From Victivallaceae bacterium (lineage in GTDB: Bacteria > Verrucomicrobiota > Lentisphaeria > Victivallales > Victivallaceae), in contig JAKSOF010000002.1 of assembly GCA_024405735.1 (NCBI GenBank), forward strand, positions 97,614-161,613: a DNA stretch of 64,000 bases. Direction: 5' to 3'. Made by a program: the position numbers and the translations under genes. The notes beneath the pieces are model-generated. The model saw only the letters and a list, made by a program, of their open reading frames with translations. It did no database searches and had not been told where the DNA came from. Within the stretch, counting starts at the first letter, position 1, and each line of letters starts with the position of its first letter. Positions 50,887 through 61,673 of the stretch are shown piece after piece.

Positions 50887-52853
50887 TCGACTTTCAGAAT
50901 ATTTCCAAAAGTTACGGCGGTCGCGATATCCTGAAAGAGGTGTCGTTTCGCGTCAATCCCGGCGAACGCGTCGGGATCGTCGGTCCCAACGGGGCGGGCA
51001 AAAGTACCATTTTCGGCATCATCACCGGCGCGGTGCGTCCCGACTCCGGCGTCGTCGCGATCCCGCGCGACCACCGCATCGGGATCATGCGCCAGAAAGT
51101 CGATGCCGCCGATTTGCCGCGCACGCTGTTGGATTTCACCGCCGACGCGATCCCCGAACTGCATGAATTTTCCCGCGAACTTCACGGGATCGAAACCAGA
51201 ATGGACGAGGGCGTTGCCGACGATGCCGAGTTGAACCGGTTGCTGCGCCGTCACGGTTATCTGCAAAGCACCATCGAGCATCTCGGAGCCTACCATCTGG
51301 AACAGGAAGCAAGTGAAACGCTCGGCAATCTCGGTTTCGATCCGAAATCGCTTGACCGTCCGATCCGGGAATTTTCCGGCGGCTGGCAGATGCGCGCCGC
51401 GCTGGCGCGCGTACTGATCTCGCATCCCGACGTCCTGTTGCTCGACGAGCCTTCCAACTACCTTGACGTCCCCGCCGTTGAATGGCTTTGCCGCTATCTC
51501 AACAATTTTCCCGGGACTTTGATGCTGATTTCGCACGACCGCTTTTTACTGCGCAAACTGGTCAAGGTGACGATCGAAGTCAATGCGGGGACGGCGACCC
51601 GTTATGCGGGGGGGTACGATTACTACTGCCGCGAACGCGAAAGCCGGCAGAAACTGCTCGAATCCGCCAAGCGCAATCTCGACCGCAAGCGCGAGCAGAT
51701 GGAGCGCGTCATCGACCGTTTCCGCGCCAAAAGCACCAAGGCGGCGCAGGCGAAAAGCTGGATGAAAAAACTCGATAAATTAGAGGACGTCGAGTTGCCC
51801 GATCAGCTTCATTACAACGGCGTGATCCGTTTTCCCGAACCGCCTCCCGGCGGCATCGAGGCGGCGCGCATCGAAAACATCTCTTTCGGCTACACTCCCG
51901 ACAAGTTGCTGCTCAAGGACGTGTCGCTTGACATCGCCTCCGGAGACAAGATCGCTTTCATCGGTTACAACGGACTGGGCAAGACGACGCTGTTGAAACT
52001 TCTCGTCGGCAAATTGCAGCCGCTTGCCGGGCGCGTCGTCCTCGGGCATCACTCGGTATTGGGTTATCAGGCACAGGAATTCACTGAATTGCTCAACGAC
52101 GAGTTGACGGTCTACGATGCGGTGCGCGGCGCGTTGCCTCCGGCGGCTTCGACGGCGAATCTGATGAATGTGCTCGGCTCTTTCGGTTTTTCGGGCGACG
52201 AGACCAAAAAGCGTTGCGGCGTATTGTCCGGCGGCGAACGCATCCGTGTGCAATTCGCCCGGCTTTTCGTCAACCCCCCGAATCTGCTCGTGCTCGACGA
52301 GCCGACCACGCACCTCGATCTCGCCGCCCGCGAACTTCTGCAGGAAGCCCTGGTGCAATTTCCCGGCACGGTCTGTTTCGTCAGCCACGACATCGAATTC
52401 GTCCGCAACGTGGCGACGGTCATCGTCGCGCTGACACCCGGCAAGGTGACGAAATATTTCGGCAATTACGATTACTATCTTGAAAAAGCGGCATCGGCGG
52501 ATTTGCCGTCATCCGTCAAGGATGCGTCCGCTTCCGGCGCCGCCGCTTCGGAAATGACGGCGAAAGAACGCCGTCAGCAACGCGCACACGCCCGTCAGGA
52601 GATTTCCGGAGCCTTCAAAAAGGCGAAAGAAACCGTTTCCGCGCTGGAAAAGAAACTCGACAAATTGTCCGACGAAAAAAAGGTGCTTGTCGCCAAGTTG
52701 TCGAGCGGGATGAAACTTGATTTTTCCGCGCTGAAAAAAGAACTCGCCAAGGTCGAAAGCGAAATTTCCGCGACCGAAACCGAGTGGGAAAGCGCCGCGA
52801 CCGAATTGGAGGCGCTCCGGCAGGAAAACGACCGCATCAACCACCGGGAGTAG
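50883..52853 (+). CDS. ABC-F family ATPase (Uup/EttA-like)
   Basis: The 656-residue protein has two ABC domains and no membrane helices, the ABC-F layout of translation-associated ATPases. Domain 1 has GPNGAGKSTIFG, FSGGWQMRAALAR and LLLDEPSNYLD. Domain 2 has GYNGLGKTTLLK, LSGGERIRVQFAR and VLDEPTTHLDLAARE. The linker of about 90 residues is basic and helical, and the C-terminal 100 residues form a coiled coil (SALKKELAKVESEISATETE). It starts by overlapping the methyltransferase stop. ABC-F proteins act on stalled ribosomes or confer antibiotic protection; the specific role is not visible. Confidence 0.9.
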   Translation: MIDFQNISKSYGGRDILKEVSFRVNPGERVGIVGPNGAGKSTIFGIITGAVRPDSGVVAIPRDHRIGIMRQKVDAADLPRTLLDFTADAIPELHEFSRELHGIETRMDEGVADDAELNRLLRRHGYLQSTIEHLGAYHLEQEASETLGNLGFDPKSLDRPIREFSGGWQMRAALARVLISHPDVLLLDEPSNYLDVPAVEWLCRYLNNFPGTLMLISHDRFLLRKLVKVTIEVNAGTATRYAGGYDYYCRERESRQKLLESAKRNLDRKREQMERVIDRFRAKSTKAAQAKSWMKKLDKLEDVELPDQLHYNGVIRFPEPPPGGIEAARIENISFGYTPDKLLLKDVSLDIASGDKIAFIGYNGLGKTTLLKLLVGKLQPLAGRVVLGHHSVLGYQAQEFTELLNDELTVYDAVRGALPPAASTANLMNVLGSFGFSGDETKKRCGVLSGGERIRVQFARLFVNPPNLLVLDEPTTHLDLAARELLQEALVQFPGTVCFVSHDIEFVRNVATVIVALTPGKVTKYFGNYDYYLEKAASADLPSSVKDASASGAAASEMTAKERRQQRAHARQEISGAFKKAKETVSALEKKLDKLSDEKKVLVAKLSSGMKLDFSALKKELAKVESEISATETEWESAATELEALRQENDRINHRE

Positions 52854-52856
52854 ACG

Positions 52857-54251
52857 ATGGAGAATTCTCTTCAGCAATCGGCAAAACTTCAGCAGAAACA
52901 ACAGCTTTCCGCGCGTCAGCGCACATCGCTTGAATTTCTGCAATTGTCGCGTCAGGAACTTGATGCGCGGCTGAATGAGGAATTGGCGGAGAATCCGCTT
53001 CTGGAGGAGATTTTTCCGGAGGATCTGCCGCAGGAATCATTGCCGGATATGCCTCCGGAAAAAGAGGACGAAGCGGAATTTGACGCCCGTTTTGCCGAAA
53101 GCGACCAATGGCATTCGGAATTGCCTCTCCCCGGCGAGGAGGGGGAGGAAAGCACCGCCGATTTCTGGAGCGGCATCGCCGCGCCGCCCCCGACGCTTGC
53201 CGAACAGCTCGCGCGGGAATTTGCCGGAAGTCCGCTCGATCCCAAGATCCGCGAGATCGCGCAGATGATCGTCGAATCGCTCGACGAAAAGGGGTATTTG
53301 TCTACGCCTCTTGCCGATCTTGCGATGAGTTGCGACGCCGACCTCGACGAGGTGGAAAAAGCGTTGAAATTCGTCCAGTCGCTCGAACCCGCCGGGATCG
53401 GCGCCCGCACGCTCGACGAATGCTTCCGGTTGCAGTTGGAAAGATCAGGCAAATGGCACGGCGCGGTCAAAAAGATCGTCGAAAACGGTCTGGATGATCT
53501 CGAAAGGTTTTCTCCGCGGACGCTTGCGGAAAAATACCAACTGACTCCCGGCGAATTTCAACAGGCGCTTGCCGTTTTGCGCAAACTTGATCCCGCTCCC
53601 GGCGGCAGTGAAACGCATGCCGCCGTCGTTTTGCCCGACATCGAGATTTTTTCAACGGAAAACGGCGGTTTTGATGCCCGGCTTCTGAAGGAACGCGAAC
53701 GCCGTTTCAATATTTGTCAACGCTATGAAAAATTACTGGATGATCCCGGCGTTTCCGCTGAAGACCGCGCGTTTGTCCGCGACAAGATCCGCGCCGCGCA
53801 GGAGGTGATCCAGTCGCTTGATATGCGCGAAAGCACTTTGCTCCGGCTCGGACGCTGGATCGCCAATCGGCAAAGGGATTTTTTCCGTGACGGCGTCGAA
53901 AAACTGCTTCCCCTGACGATGAAACAGGCGGGCAAGGAGCTTGAACTTCACGAAACGACGATCAGTCGCGCCGTTTCGGGAAAATACGCCAAAACTCCGC
54001 AGGGCGCGCTGGCGTTGCGCTTTTTCTTTACCACCGGCGGCGTTTCCGGCGGAGAGCAGGAAATTTCCAATCGCGCGATCGGGGAAAAAATCCGTCAAAT
54101 CATTGCAGAAGAGGATAAATCACATCCGCTTTCCGACGATGCGGTTGCCAAAAAACTGAAAGGATCGGGCATTTCCATCGCCCGCCGCACGGTCGCCAAA
54201 TACCGCGACCAACTGCATATCGCTCCCGCGAGTTTGCGCACCTTGCGCTGA
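52857..54251 (+). CDS. rpoN: RNA polymerase sigma-54 factor
   Basis: RpoN is the alternative sigma factor that needs bacterial enhancer-binding ATPases. The 464-residue protein has the Gln-rich region I (LQQSAKLQQKQQLSARQRTS), an acidic region II, the core-binding and helix-turn-helix parts (TMKQAGKELELHETTISRAV), and the C-terminal RpoN box ARRTVAKYRDQL near residue 445. The presence of sigma-54 fits pilus or secretion control, but no -24/-12 site was identified near the pilus genes. It begins 4 bases after the ABC-F stop. Confidence 0.93.
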   Translation: MENSLQQSAKLQQKQQLSARQRTSLEFLQLSRQELDARLNEELAENPLLEEIFPEDLPQESLPDMPPEKEDEAEFDARFAESDQWHSELPLPGEEGEESTADFWSGIAAPPPTLAEQLAREFAGSPLDPKIREIAQMIVESLDEKGYLSTPLADLAMSCDADLDEVEKALKFVQSLEPAGIGARTLDECFRLQLERSGKWHGAVKKIVENGLDDLERFSPRTLAEKYQLTPGEFQQALAVLRKLDPAPGGSETHAAVVLPDIEIFSTENGGFDARLLKERERRFNICQRYEKLLDDPGVSAEDRAFVRDKIRAAQEVIQSLDMRESTLLRLGRWIANRQRDFFRDGVEKLLPLTMKQAGKELELHETTISRAVSGKYAKTPQGALALRFFFTTGGVSGGEQEISNRAIGEKIRQIIAEEDKSHPLSDDAVAKKLKGSGISIARRTVAKYRDQLHIAPASLRTLR

Positions 54252-54266
54252 CGGAAACATCTCCGC

Positions 54267-55949
54267 TTAAAAAACGTCCAGTTGCACGTTCTGGTCGATC
54301 AGCCGCTGTTTCGGCGTCACGCCCTGCAACTGCTGTTTGCAGGGACTGGTGAAAAAGAGGACGGGACGCTCGCCCTTGCGGATCAGCGCTTGGACTTCAT
54401 TCCGCGTGATGACGGGATCTTTTTCTCCCCGTTTCCTGGCTTCCGCGCAACCGTAGTCGAGTTCTCCCGCCGAGGAAAACAGCCGGACGTCGGCGCGCTG
54501 AAGTTTCCAGGCGACGCTGTAGCCGAATGACGGCGCGGCGATGACCTCGGCGTCCGCGCTCTTGACGCCGCTCGATTGCAGGAGCGCCGCGATGCTTTTT
54601 TCCGGCATGATGCCGTTGTCGATGCGGTCGGAAACGAAAGGCGCCGTCACGCCCGCCGTTACCGCAAGTCCCGTGAAAAAGAGCGACAAGATCAATGTCC
54701 GCGACCGATGACGCACGACAAAAAGTACCGAGCCGAAAAGGATCCCGGCGCATCCGGCAACGGCAAAAAGGATACGCAACGCCGGCAACACCTGGCGCAC
54801 GTCGGCGGGCAGACCCCCGGTAAAACGGGGCGTGTCGAAAACCGCCGCTAAAACGGCAAGGATTCCCGCCGTCCACAGGAGGATCGACCAGAAAAGGATC
54901 GTCGCGTGAAACGTGCGGTTGTCAAGCGAACTGCGCAGATAGGTCATCACGCCGCCCGCAAGCAAAATCGCCAGTGCGGGATAAAGCGGCAGAATGTAGG
55001 AAAAAAGTTTCCCGCTGGAGCACGAAAGCAAAATAAAAGGAAAAACGAGAAGCGACAGCGCCATCCGGTAGATCGGACGCGTCAGCAGTATTTTGCGCCC
55101 TTCTTTCTGAATTCCGGCAAAGCACGGCAAAAAGGTGATACCGGGCAATGCCCCGATGAGCAGTACCGGAAAAAAGAACCACCACGGCTCCGGATGCTGC
55201 CCGCTGACTTCCCGGGTGAAACGCTGAATGTGTTCGATCTCAATGAAATAACGCCAGAAATCCGGCTCGGAGCGATGGATCTGCCACGCGATCGGCAACA
55301 GCGTCAACAGCATTGCCGGCAGGACGAGAAGCGGAAGACGGTAAAATTCTTTCCACCGTTTGTCCCAGATGAGAAAAGCCGCAACGGAGATCCCGGGGAT
55401 CGCCAGCCCCAGTGCGCCTTTGGCGTAAAATCCCCCTGTCAGCGCAAGACCGCAGAGAATTTCCAGCATCGCCTTGCGGCGCGACCACGTTTCCTCCACT
55501 GCCGCCAGAAAGGCGAAAAAGGTCGCCGCCGTCGTGAAAAAGCAAAGCGGCGCATCGGCAAGCGGCGTGATCCCGAGGATATAGACGAGCCCGAAACTCA
55601 TGTAAAATCCGAATGCGAGCGCGGCAAGTTTGGCGTCCTGCCGCCGTTGCCAGACGACGAGCGCGATCAATCCGCCGGTGAGCAAGGTGAAAAATGCCGC
55701 CGGGAAGCGCAATCCGAAAGGATTCATTCCGAAAATGCGCGTCGACGCGAGGTTGCAATAATGACCGAGAAGCGGTTTTTCAAAATAGCGTACCCCGAGC
55801 AGCCGCGGTGAAAATTTATCCTGCGACACCTGCATTTCGCGGACGATTTCCGCGTGACGGAATTCATCGGGCGTCACCAGCGGACGGACTCCGGTCATCA
55901 CCAGATAACCGACGGCAAAGAGGAGGATCCCGTACCAGAAAAATTTCAT
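54267..55949 (-). CDS. ArnT-like membrane glycosyltransferase
   Basis: This 560-residue GT-C protein has about a dozen helices. The N-terminal loop TPDEFRHAEIVREM carries the acidic Asp/Glu pair of the ArnT/PMT family, and YFEKPLLGHYCNLAST and GITPLADAPLCFFTTAATFF are close to ArnT motifs. ArnT transfers L-Ara4N from undecaprenyl phosphate to lipid A. The presence of arnA and arnD 3 kb away on the other strand supports this role, but other lipid-linked sugar donors are possible. It ends the minus-strand unit headed by the aminotransferase gene, 29 bases after its stop. Confidence 0.78.
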   Translation of the reverse strand: MKFFWYGILLFAVGYLVMTGVRPLVTPDEFRHAEIVREMQVSQDKFSPRLLGVRYFEKPLLGHYCNLASTRIFGMNPFGLRFPAAFFTLLTGGLIALVVWQRRQDAKLAALAFGFYMSFGLVYILGITPLADAPLCFFTTAATFFAFLAAVEETWSRRKAMLEILCGLALTGGFYAKGALGLAIPGISVAAFLIWDKRWKEFYRLPLLVLPAMLLTLLPIAWQIHRSEPDFWRYFIEIEHIQRFTREVSGQHPEPWWFFFPVLLIGALPGITFLPCFAGIQKEGRKILLTRPIYRMALSLLVFPFILLSCSSGKLFSYILPLYPALAILLAGGVMTYLRSSLDNRTFHATILFWSILLWTAGILAVLAAVFDTPRFTGGLPADVRQVLPALRILFAVAGCAGILFGSVLFVVRHRSRTLILSLFFTGLAVTAGVTAPFVSDRIDNGIMPEKSIAALLQSSGVKSADAEVIAAPSFGYSVAWKLQRADVRLFSSAGELDYGCAEARKRGEKDPVITRNEVQALIRKGERPVLFFTSPCKQQLQGVTPKQRLIDQNVQLDVF

Positions 55950-55978
55950 CGCAACGCCCTTTCGTTGAGGATCGGAAT

Positions 55979-57250
55979 TTACTTGGATGTCAGAAGTTTG
56001 CGCACTCCGGCAAGTTTGGCGCAGACGCAGAAAAGCCGGATCGCCTGCTGCAATTCGTCAAGCGTCGGATAGGTCGGCGCCAACCGGATATTGCGGTCGC
56101 GCGGATCGCGGTGATAGGGGAATGCCGCTCCCGCTCCGGTCAGTTTCACACCGGCGTCGGCGGCGAGTTCCACCGTCGCTTTGGCACAGCCGTCGAGCGT
56201 GTCGACCGCGATGAAATAGCCGCCTTGGGGAACGGTCCAGGAGAGAAGCCCCGTGCCGGAAAATTCTTTTTCCAGAACGCCGAGGACGAGATCGAATTTC
56301 GGTTTGATCTCGGCGGCAAGTTTTTTCATGTGTGCTTTGAGCGCTTCCGGCGTCGGCAGAAACTGCAACGTGCGCAACTGGTTGAGTTTGTCGTAGCCGA
56401 TCGTTTCGATCGTCAGGCGCGCAAGCAATTCCTTTTTGTTGGCGGCGCTCGTCGCGACGAGGGAAACTCCCGCGCCGGGGAAAGTGATCTTGCTCGTCGA
56501 GAAAAAGTAGTAGGCGCGATCGGGGTTGCCGCCCGCGTTGCAACTGGCGAAAATATCGGCAAGTGCGGTTTCTCCGTCGAGGTGGTGCACCCCGTAGGCG
56601 TTATCCCAGAAAATGCGGAAATCCGGTGCGGCGCATTTCATTTTGCCGAGACGCGCCACCGTTTCGTCGCTGTAACAAATTCCCTGCGGATTGGAATAAA
56701 GCGGCACGCACCAGATGCCTTTGATCGCGGGATCGGCGGCGACGAGTTTTTCGACCTGATCCATATCGGGACCCGTCGGCGTCATATCGATCAGGATCAT
56801 CTCGAAACCGAGTTTCTCCGTGATCGCGAAATGGCGGTCGTAACCCGGCGCGGGAGCGAGAAACTTCACTTTGTCCAGTTTGCCCCACGGTTTTTGCCCC
56901 GCCGTGCCGAAAAGCACCAGTTGCACAAGCAGATCGTACATCAGATTCAAACTGGAATTTCCTCCGATCGTGATGTTGGCGGGATCAAGACCGAGAAGTT
57001 TCCCGAAGTATTCCCGCATTTCGGGAAGCCCGTCGAGAATGCCGTAGTTGCGCGCGTCAGCTCCGGAGGCGGTGCGCGTCGTTTTGAGTTCGGCAAGAGC
57101 GCCGTTGCAGAGATCAAGCTGGCTCGCCGCCGGTTTGCCGCGCGACATATCCAGTTTAAGGTTGCGCGCCCGCCACGATTGATAGGAGGCGTCAAGTTCA
57201 CGCTCCAGTTGCCGAAGTTCTTCCGCAGAAAAATCACAGATTGCCGACAT
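55979..57250 (-). CDS. aspT: Aspartate aminotransferase, AspT (type Ic / MocR-like) subfamily
   Basis: The 423-residue fold type I aminotransferase has the motifs of the AspT group (Pfam Aminotran_MocR): MSRGKPAASQLDLCNG, ARNYGILDGLPEMREYFGK and GGNSSLNLMYDLL. The PLP Lys lies in FFSTSKITFPGAG and the substrate Arg in NIRLAPTYPT. It would catalyse aspartate:2-oxoglutarate transamination; other amino acid substrates are not excluded. It has its own promoter, divergent from paaK, and is followed by the ArnT-like gene. Confidence 0.88.
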   Translation of the reverse strand: MSAICDFSAEELRQLERELDASYQSWRARNLKLDMSRGKPAASQLDLCNGALAELKTTRTASGADARNYGILDGLPEMREYFGKLLGLDPANITIGGNSSLNLMYDLLVQLVLFGTAGQKPWGKLDKVKFLAPAPGYDRHFAITEKLGFEMILIDMTPTGPDMDQVEKLVAADPAIKGIWCVPLYSNPQGICYSDETVARLGKMKCAAPDFRIFWDNAYGVHHLDGETALADIFASCNAGGNPDRAYYFFSTSKITFPGAGVSLVATSAANKKELLARLTIETIGYDKLNQLRTLQFLPTPEALKAHMKKLAAEIKPKFDLVLGVLEKEFSGTGLLSWTVPQGGYFIAVDTLDGCAKATVELAADAGVKLTGAGAAFPYHRDPRDRNIRLAPTYPTLDELQQAIRLFCVCAKLAGVRKLLTSK

Positions 57251-57302
57251 AACGAAATATCCTTAAAAAAATTTTTTTGATGCGATAGCAACACAAACGC
57301 TT

Positions 57303-57331
57303 AATATACAACCCGAAAGCGTTTTTTGCAA
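57303..57331 (-). promoter_or_regulatory. Promoter for the aspT unit
   Basis: On the minus strand TTGCAA (57331-57326) and TATATT (57308-57303), 17 bp apart; a perfect match to the window consensus. The leader is about 45 bases. Confidence 0.75.
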
Positions 57332-57370
57332 CCGGACTCTTTAATTATAAAACAGCGCGCGCACGCCGCC

Positions 57371-57399
57371 TTGCAAAAAAAACGATGCCGTGCTATTTT
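57371..57399 (+). promoter_or_regulatory. Promoter for paaK-arnA-arnD
   Basis: TTGCAA at 57371-57376 and TATTTT at 57394-57399, 17 bp apart. The start is about 33 bases before the ATG. It is back to back with the aspT promoter, 40 bases apart. Confidence 0.72.
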
Positions 57400-57439
57400 A
57401 TATAGACTGAATTTTTATCGCTCAATTTAAGGTCGGGAA

Positions 57440-58753
57440 ATGGGCAATTTACTTGGAATCGACAATTTAGCGGCGCCGGATTACCTCGAAAGAGGCTATC
57501 TGCGCCAATTGCAGTTACAGCGTTTACAGCGTATCATCCGTCATACTTACGATCACGTGGAACTTTTCCGCAACCGTATGCAGGAGCGCAATTTGACTCC
57601 CGACGATGTCCGGAGTCTGGAGGATCTGGGAAAACTTCCCTTTATGAAGAAAGCGGATCTGCGCGACCATTATCCCTTCGGACTTTTTGCGGTGCCGCTT
57701 TCGCAGATCGTGCGCTTGCACGCGTCGAGCGGCACGACCGGCAAGCCGATCGTCGTCGCCTACACCAAGGAGGACATCGACGTCTGGATCGGCGCGGTGC
57801 GCCGCGCGCTCAATTGTTGCGGATTGTCCAGTGAAGACGTCATTCAGATCGCATACGGATACGGACTTTTCACCGGCGGTCTCGGCGCCCACTACGGCGC
57901 GGAAGCACTCGGCGCGACCGTTGTGCCTGCAAGCGGTGGCAACACCAAGCGCCAGGTGATGCTGATGCGCGATTTCGGCGTGACGGCGGTCTGCTGTACG
58001 CCGAGTTACTTCATCCATATGATCGAAGTCGCCGAAGCGGAAGGGATCCCGCTGCCCGGGCAAAAGGTGCGTATCGGTATTTTCGGCGCGGAGCCGTGGT
58101 CGGAGGAAATGCGCCGCTACATCGAGGGAAAAGCGGGGATCGAGGCGTTCGACATCTACGGGCTTTCGGAAATCATCGGTCCCGGCGTCGCGGTCGAATG
58201 CCGCGAGCATAACGGACTGCATATTTTCGAGGATCGCTTCTATCCCGAAGTCATCGATCCTGATACCGGGGAAGTTCTGCCCGACGGCGAAACCGGAGAA
58301 CTGGTGCTGACGACGTTGAGCAAATTCGCGATGCCGATGATCCGCTACCGGACGCGCGACATCACCAAAATCATTCCGGAAGTTTGTCCGTGCGGGCGTA
58401 CTTTGCGGCGGATCGGGCGCATTTCCAGCCGCAGCGACGATATGTTCATCATCCGCGGCGTCAATGTTTTCCCGTCGCAGATCGAGAGCGCGTTGCTTCA
58501 GGTGATCGATTCCCCCAACTACAACATCATTCTTTATACGGAAAACCGCGTCGACAACATCGAGATCGACGTCGAGGTCAGCGCCGGGAGCTTTTCGGAT
58601 CAGGTGCGCGAGATGGAGCAGTTGCGCCGCAGGATCGCCGCGGCGGTCGAGTCGGTGATCGGATTGCGCGTGCTGGTGAAACTCGTCGGTCCCCAACAAA
58701 TTCAGCGCAGTGAAGGCAAGGCAAAGCGCGTTTTCGACAAACGTGACAAATAG
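57440..58753 (+). CDS. Phenylacetate-CoA ligase-like (PaaK family) acyl-CoA synthetase
   Basis: This 437-residue AMP-forming ligase of the PaaK type has the P-loop-like [54 protein letters not shown] and the C-terminal [20 protein letters not shown]. The PaaK signature of phenylacetate or other aryl acids is present, but neighbours are lipid A sugar genes and not a phenylacetate pathway. It may therefore activate another carboxylate, or be carried along in an operon for unrelated reasons. It starts from its own promoter and is followed by arnA after 41 bases. Confidence 0.88.
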   Translation: MGNLLGIDNLAAPDYLERGYLRQLQLQRLQRIIRHTYDHVELFRNRMQERNLTPDDVRSLEDLGKLPFMKKADLRDHYPFGLFAVPLSQIVRLHASSGTTGKPIVVAYTKEDIDVWIGAVRRALNCCGLSSEDVIQIAYGYGLFTGGLGAHYGAEALGATVVPASGGNTKRQVMLMRDFGVTAVCCTPSYFIHMIEVAEAEGIPLPGQKVRIGIFGAEPWSEEMRRYIEGKAGIEAFDIYGLSEIIGPGVAVECREHNGLHIFEDRFYPEVIDPDTGEVLPDGETGELVLTTLSKFAMPMIRYRTRDITKIIPEVCPCGRTLRRIGRISSRSDDMFIIRGVNVFPSQIESALLQVIDSPNYNIILYTENRVDNIEIDVEVSAGSFSDQVREMEQLRRRIAAAVESVIGLRVLVKLVGPQQIQRSEGKAKRVFDKRDK

Positions 58754-58794
58754 GAAAATCAACGGTGGCTTCCCGCTACAGTAAGGAGCAGAAT

Positions 58795-60780
58795 ATGAAG
58801 TGTGTTGTTTTCGCGTACCACAATATGGGATGCATCGGCATTGAGTCGTTGTTGAAGGCGGGATTTGAGATCAGCGCGGTCTTTACTCACCGGGACAACC
58901 CCGCCGAAAACATCTGGTTTGATTCGGTGGCGGAGTTCGCCGGAAACCGGGGGATCCCCGTTTTTGCGCCGGACTCGGTCAATCATCCGGTCTGGGTGGC
59001 GCGTATCCGCGAGATGAAGCCGGATTTCATTTTCAGTTTCTACTACCGCGACATCCTCAAGGAGGATATTCTTTCAATCCCGAGGCTCGGCGCAATCAAT
59101 TTGCACGGCTCTTTGTTGCCGAAGTACCGCGGTCGCGTGCCGATCAACTGGGCGATCATCAACGGTGAAACCGAAACCGGAGTGACGCTTCACTACATGG
59201 TCCGGGAAGCCGATGCCGGCGACATCGTCGATCAGGAAAAAGTCGGGATCTCTCCGCGCGAAACGGCGAAATCGCTCTTTGACAAATCGGTCGCCGCCGC
59301 CAGGGTGATGCTCGACCGCGCATTGCCGCTGTTAAAAGAGGGCAAGGCGAAGCGCATCCGGCAAAATGAAGAGGACGCCACTTGCTTCCACGGCCGCAAG
59401 CCTGCCGACGGCGAGATCGACTGGCAAAAAAGCGCCGTCGAGATCGACCGGCTTGTCCGCGCGGTGACGAAACCCTATCCCGGCGCATTCAGTTTTCTCG
59501 GTGACCGCAAGTGCTTTTTCTGGGCGACGGAGCCGGTCGACGGCGACGGCGCTCCCGGCACGGTGCTTTCCGTGGAACCGCTGGTCATCGCCTGCGGAAA
59601 GGGCGCACTTGAAGTGAAATACGGTCAGATGGACGGAAATGTTTACCAGTCTGGCGTGTTGCTTGCCCGAAACGCGCATATCACGGCCAATATGCGCTTC
59701 AATCTCGACCCGGAAAAAATGCGCCGTCTCGGACGCAAGAAAAACATTTTCATTCTCGGCATCAACGGTTTCATCGGCAGTCACATTTCCGACCGTTTGC
59801 TTGCTTCCGGAAAATATGAAGTGTACGGAATGGATCTGCGGAGCAATTACATCGCGCACTTGCTGGACAACCCCGATTTCCATTTCCACGAGGGGGATGT
59901 GACCATCGATCACGAATACATTGAGTATCACGTCAAAAAGGCGGACGTCGTACTGCCGCTGGTCGCCATTGCGACGCCGATCGAGTACACCCGCAATCCG
60001 TTGCGCGTTTTCGAGTTGGATTTCGAGGAGAATCTCAAAGTTTTGCGGCTTTGCGTCAAATATCACAAACGGATCATTTTCCCGTCGACCAGCGAAGTCT
60101 ATGCGATGTGCGAGGACGAGCAGTTCGACGAGGAAAATTCCAAGCTCGTGACCGGACCGATCAAAATGCAGCGCTGGATCTATTCCTGCAGCAAGCAGAT
60201 GATGGACCGCGTGATCTACGCTTACGGCGCCAAGGGGATGCTCGATTTCACGCTTTTCCGCCCCTTCAACTGGATCGGTTCGCGGCTGGACAGTTTAGCC
60301 GGAGCGCGTTTCGGTCGCAGCCGCGCCATCACGCAGATGATCCTCAATCTGGTTCAGGGTTCTCCGATCCAGTTGATCGACGGCGGCGAGCAGAAACGCT
60401 GTTTCGTTGATATTTCCGAGGGCGTCGAGGCGCTTTACCGGATCATCGAAAACGAAAACGGCCGTTGCTCCGGCAAGATCATCAATATCGGCAACCCCGA
60501 CAACGAAGCGAGCATCCGTGAAATGGCGGAAATCCTGGTGAAGAAGTTTGAAGCGCATCCGTTGCGCAAAAAGTTCCCGCCCTTCGCCGGATTTCAGGTG
60601 GTCGATTCCGGTGCGTTTTACGGTAAGGGGTATCAGGACGTTCAGCGCCGCCGTCCGAAAATCGCCAATGCGAAAAAATATCTCGACTGGGTCCCGTCGA
60701 TCCCGATGGAGAAATCGATCGAAACAACGCTTGATTTCTTCCTTGACGAAGCAATCAAATCCGGTGAATACACCCGATGA
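58795..60780 (+). CDS. arnA: Bifunctional UDP-L-Ara4N formyltransferase / UDP-glucuronate decarboxylase
   Basis: The 661-residue protein matches the fused ArnA of enterobacteria (660). The N-terminal formyltransferase (1-300) has [19 protein letters not shown], with the Asn and His of the active site, and ADAGDIVDQ with the Asp. The C-terminal SDR domain (from about residue 315) has [14 protein letters not shown] and the catalytic STSEVYAMC and [10 protein letters not shown] motifs. It also has [15 protein letters not shown] and [14 protein letters not shown] with the key Arg. It oxidises and decarboxylates UDP-GlcA to UDP-Ara4O and formylates UDP-Ara4N. I chose the ATG at 58795 behind AAGGAG over a GTG 30 bases upstream. 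The aminotransferase ArnB and transferase ArnC are not in the window. Confidence 0.93.
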   Translation: MKCVVFAYHNMGCIGIESLLKAGFEISAVFTHRDNPAENIWFDSVAEFAGNRGIPVFAPDSVNHPVWVARIREMKPDFIFSFYYRDILKEDILSIPRLGAINLHGSLLPKYRGRVPINWAIINGETETGVTLHYMVREADAGDIVDQEKVGISPRETAKSLFDKSVAAARVMLDRALPLLKEGKAKRIRQNEEDATCFHGRKPADGEIDWQKSAVEIDRLVRAVTKPYPGAFSFLGDRKCFFWATEPVDGDGAPGTVLSVEPLVIACGKGALEVKYGQMDGNVYQSGVLLARNAHITANMRFNLDPEKMRRLGRKKNIFILGINGFIGSHISDRLLASGKYEVYGMDLRSNYIAHLLDNPDFHFHEGDVTIDHEYIEYHVKKADVVLPLVAIATPIEYTRNPLRVFELDFEENLKVLRLCVKYHKRIIFPSTSEVYAMCEDEQFDEENSKLVTGPIKMQRWIYSCSKQMMDRVIYAYGAKGMLDFTLFRPFNWIGSRLDSLAGARFGRSRAITQMILNLVQGSPIQLIDGGEQKRCFVDISEGVEALYRIIENENGRCSGKIINIGNPDNEASIREMAEILVKKFEAHPLRKKFPPFAGFQVVDSGAFYGKGYQDVQRRRPKIANAKKYLDWVPSIPMEKSIETTLDFFLDEAIKSGEYTR

Positions 60781-61673
60781 GCAAACTGCTCGCATTGCGG
60801 ATCGACGTCGATACGCTCCGCGGCACCGGCCGCGGAGTGCCGGCGTTGTGTGAAGTGCTCGCCGATTTCAAGGTGCGCGGCACGTTTTACTTTTCCGTCG
60901 GACCCGACAATATGGGGCGCCACTTGTGGCGTTTGCTGAAACCGCAGTTCCTGTGGAAAATGCTCCGTACCAATGCCGCCGAGCTCTACGGTCCCGAAAT
61001 CGTTCTGATGGGGACGGCGTGGCCGGGGATCAGGATCGGGAAACATTGCCGCAAGGCGATCGCCGATGCCGCAAAGGAGCATGAAGCAGGTTTTCACGCA
61101 TGGGATCACCACTATACGCAGGCGAATTTGATGTCGATGAAAGAAACGGCGATCGTCCGCGAGCTTGACCGGGGACTTGCCGAATTGCAGTCGATCACAG
61201 GCAAAACGGTCGCCTCGTCCGCCGCTCCCGGGTGGCGCGCCAACGACCTCTGGCTGAAAATCAAAACGCGCTACCCCTTTGTCTACAACAGCGATTGCCG
61301 CGGGAACGCACCGTTTTTTCCCATTGTCGACGGGGAAAAACTTCCGCAGTTGCAGATCCCGGTGACGTTGCCCACCTACGACGAAGTGTTGGGGCGCAAC
61401 CATGTTTCCGACGCCAATTACAACGATTATCAGCTCTCGCTTTTGCGCGAAACGGGACTGAATGTCCTGACGATCCACGCCGAAGCCGAGGGAGGCCGCT
61501 GCCGCGACCAGTTCGCCGCCTATCTTGCCGCCGTACTGAAGCGCGGTTATCGCGTCATCACGCTGGGGGAGGCGGCGGAAATTTTTGCGCCGCAGGCGCC
61601 CTCCGGAAAAATCATCCTCGGGGATTTCCCGGGACGGGAAGGAAAGCTCGCATTGCAGGATGGGGCCTTATAG
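60777..61673 (+). CDS. arnD: 4-Deoxy-4-formamido-L-arabinose-phosphoundecaprenol deformylase
   Basis: ArnD is a NodB/carbohydrate-esterase family 4 deformylase that removes the formyl group from the undecaprenyl-linked sugar. The 298-residue protein has the metal-site start [13 protein letters not shown], then [11 protein letters not shown] (His pair), [14 protein letters not shown] and [13 protein letters not shown], as in E. coli ArnD. It overlaps the arnA stop by 4 bases. With arnA and the ArnT-like gene it is the third element of L-Ara4N lipid A modification in the region. Confidence 0.92.
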   Translation: MSKLLALRIDVDTLRGTGRGVPALCEVLADFKVRGTFYFSVGPDNMGRHLWRLLKPQFLWKMLRTNAAELYGPEIVLMGTAWPGIRIGKHCRKAIADAAKEHEAGFHAWDHHYTQANLMSMKETAIVRELDRGLAELQSITGKTVASSAAPGWRANDLWLKIKTRYPFVYNSDCRGNAPFFPIVDGEKLPQLQIPVTLPTYDEVLGRNHVSDANYNDYQLSLLRETGLNVLTIHAEAEGGRCRDQFAAYLAAVLKRGYRVITLGEAAEIFAPQAPSGKIILGDFPGREGKLALQDGAL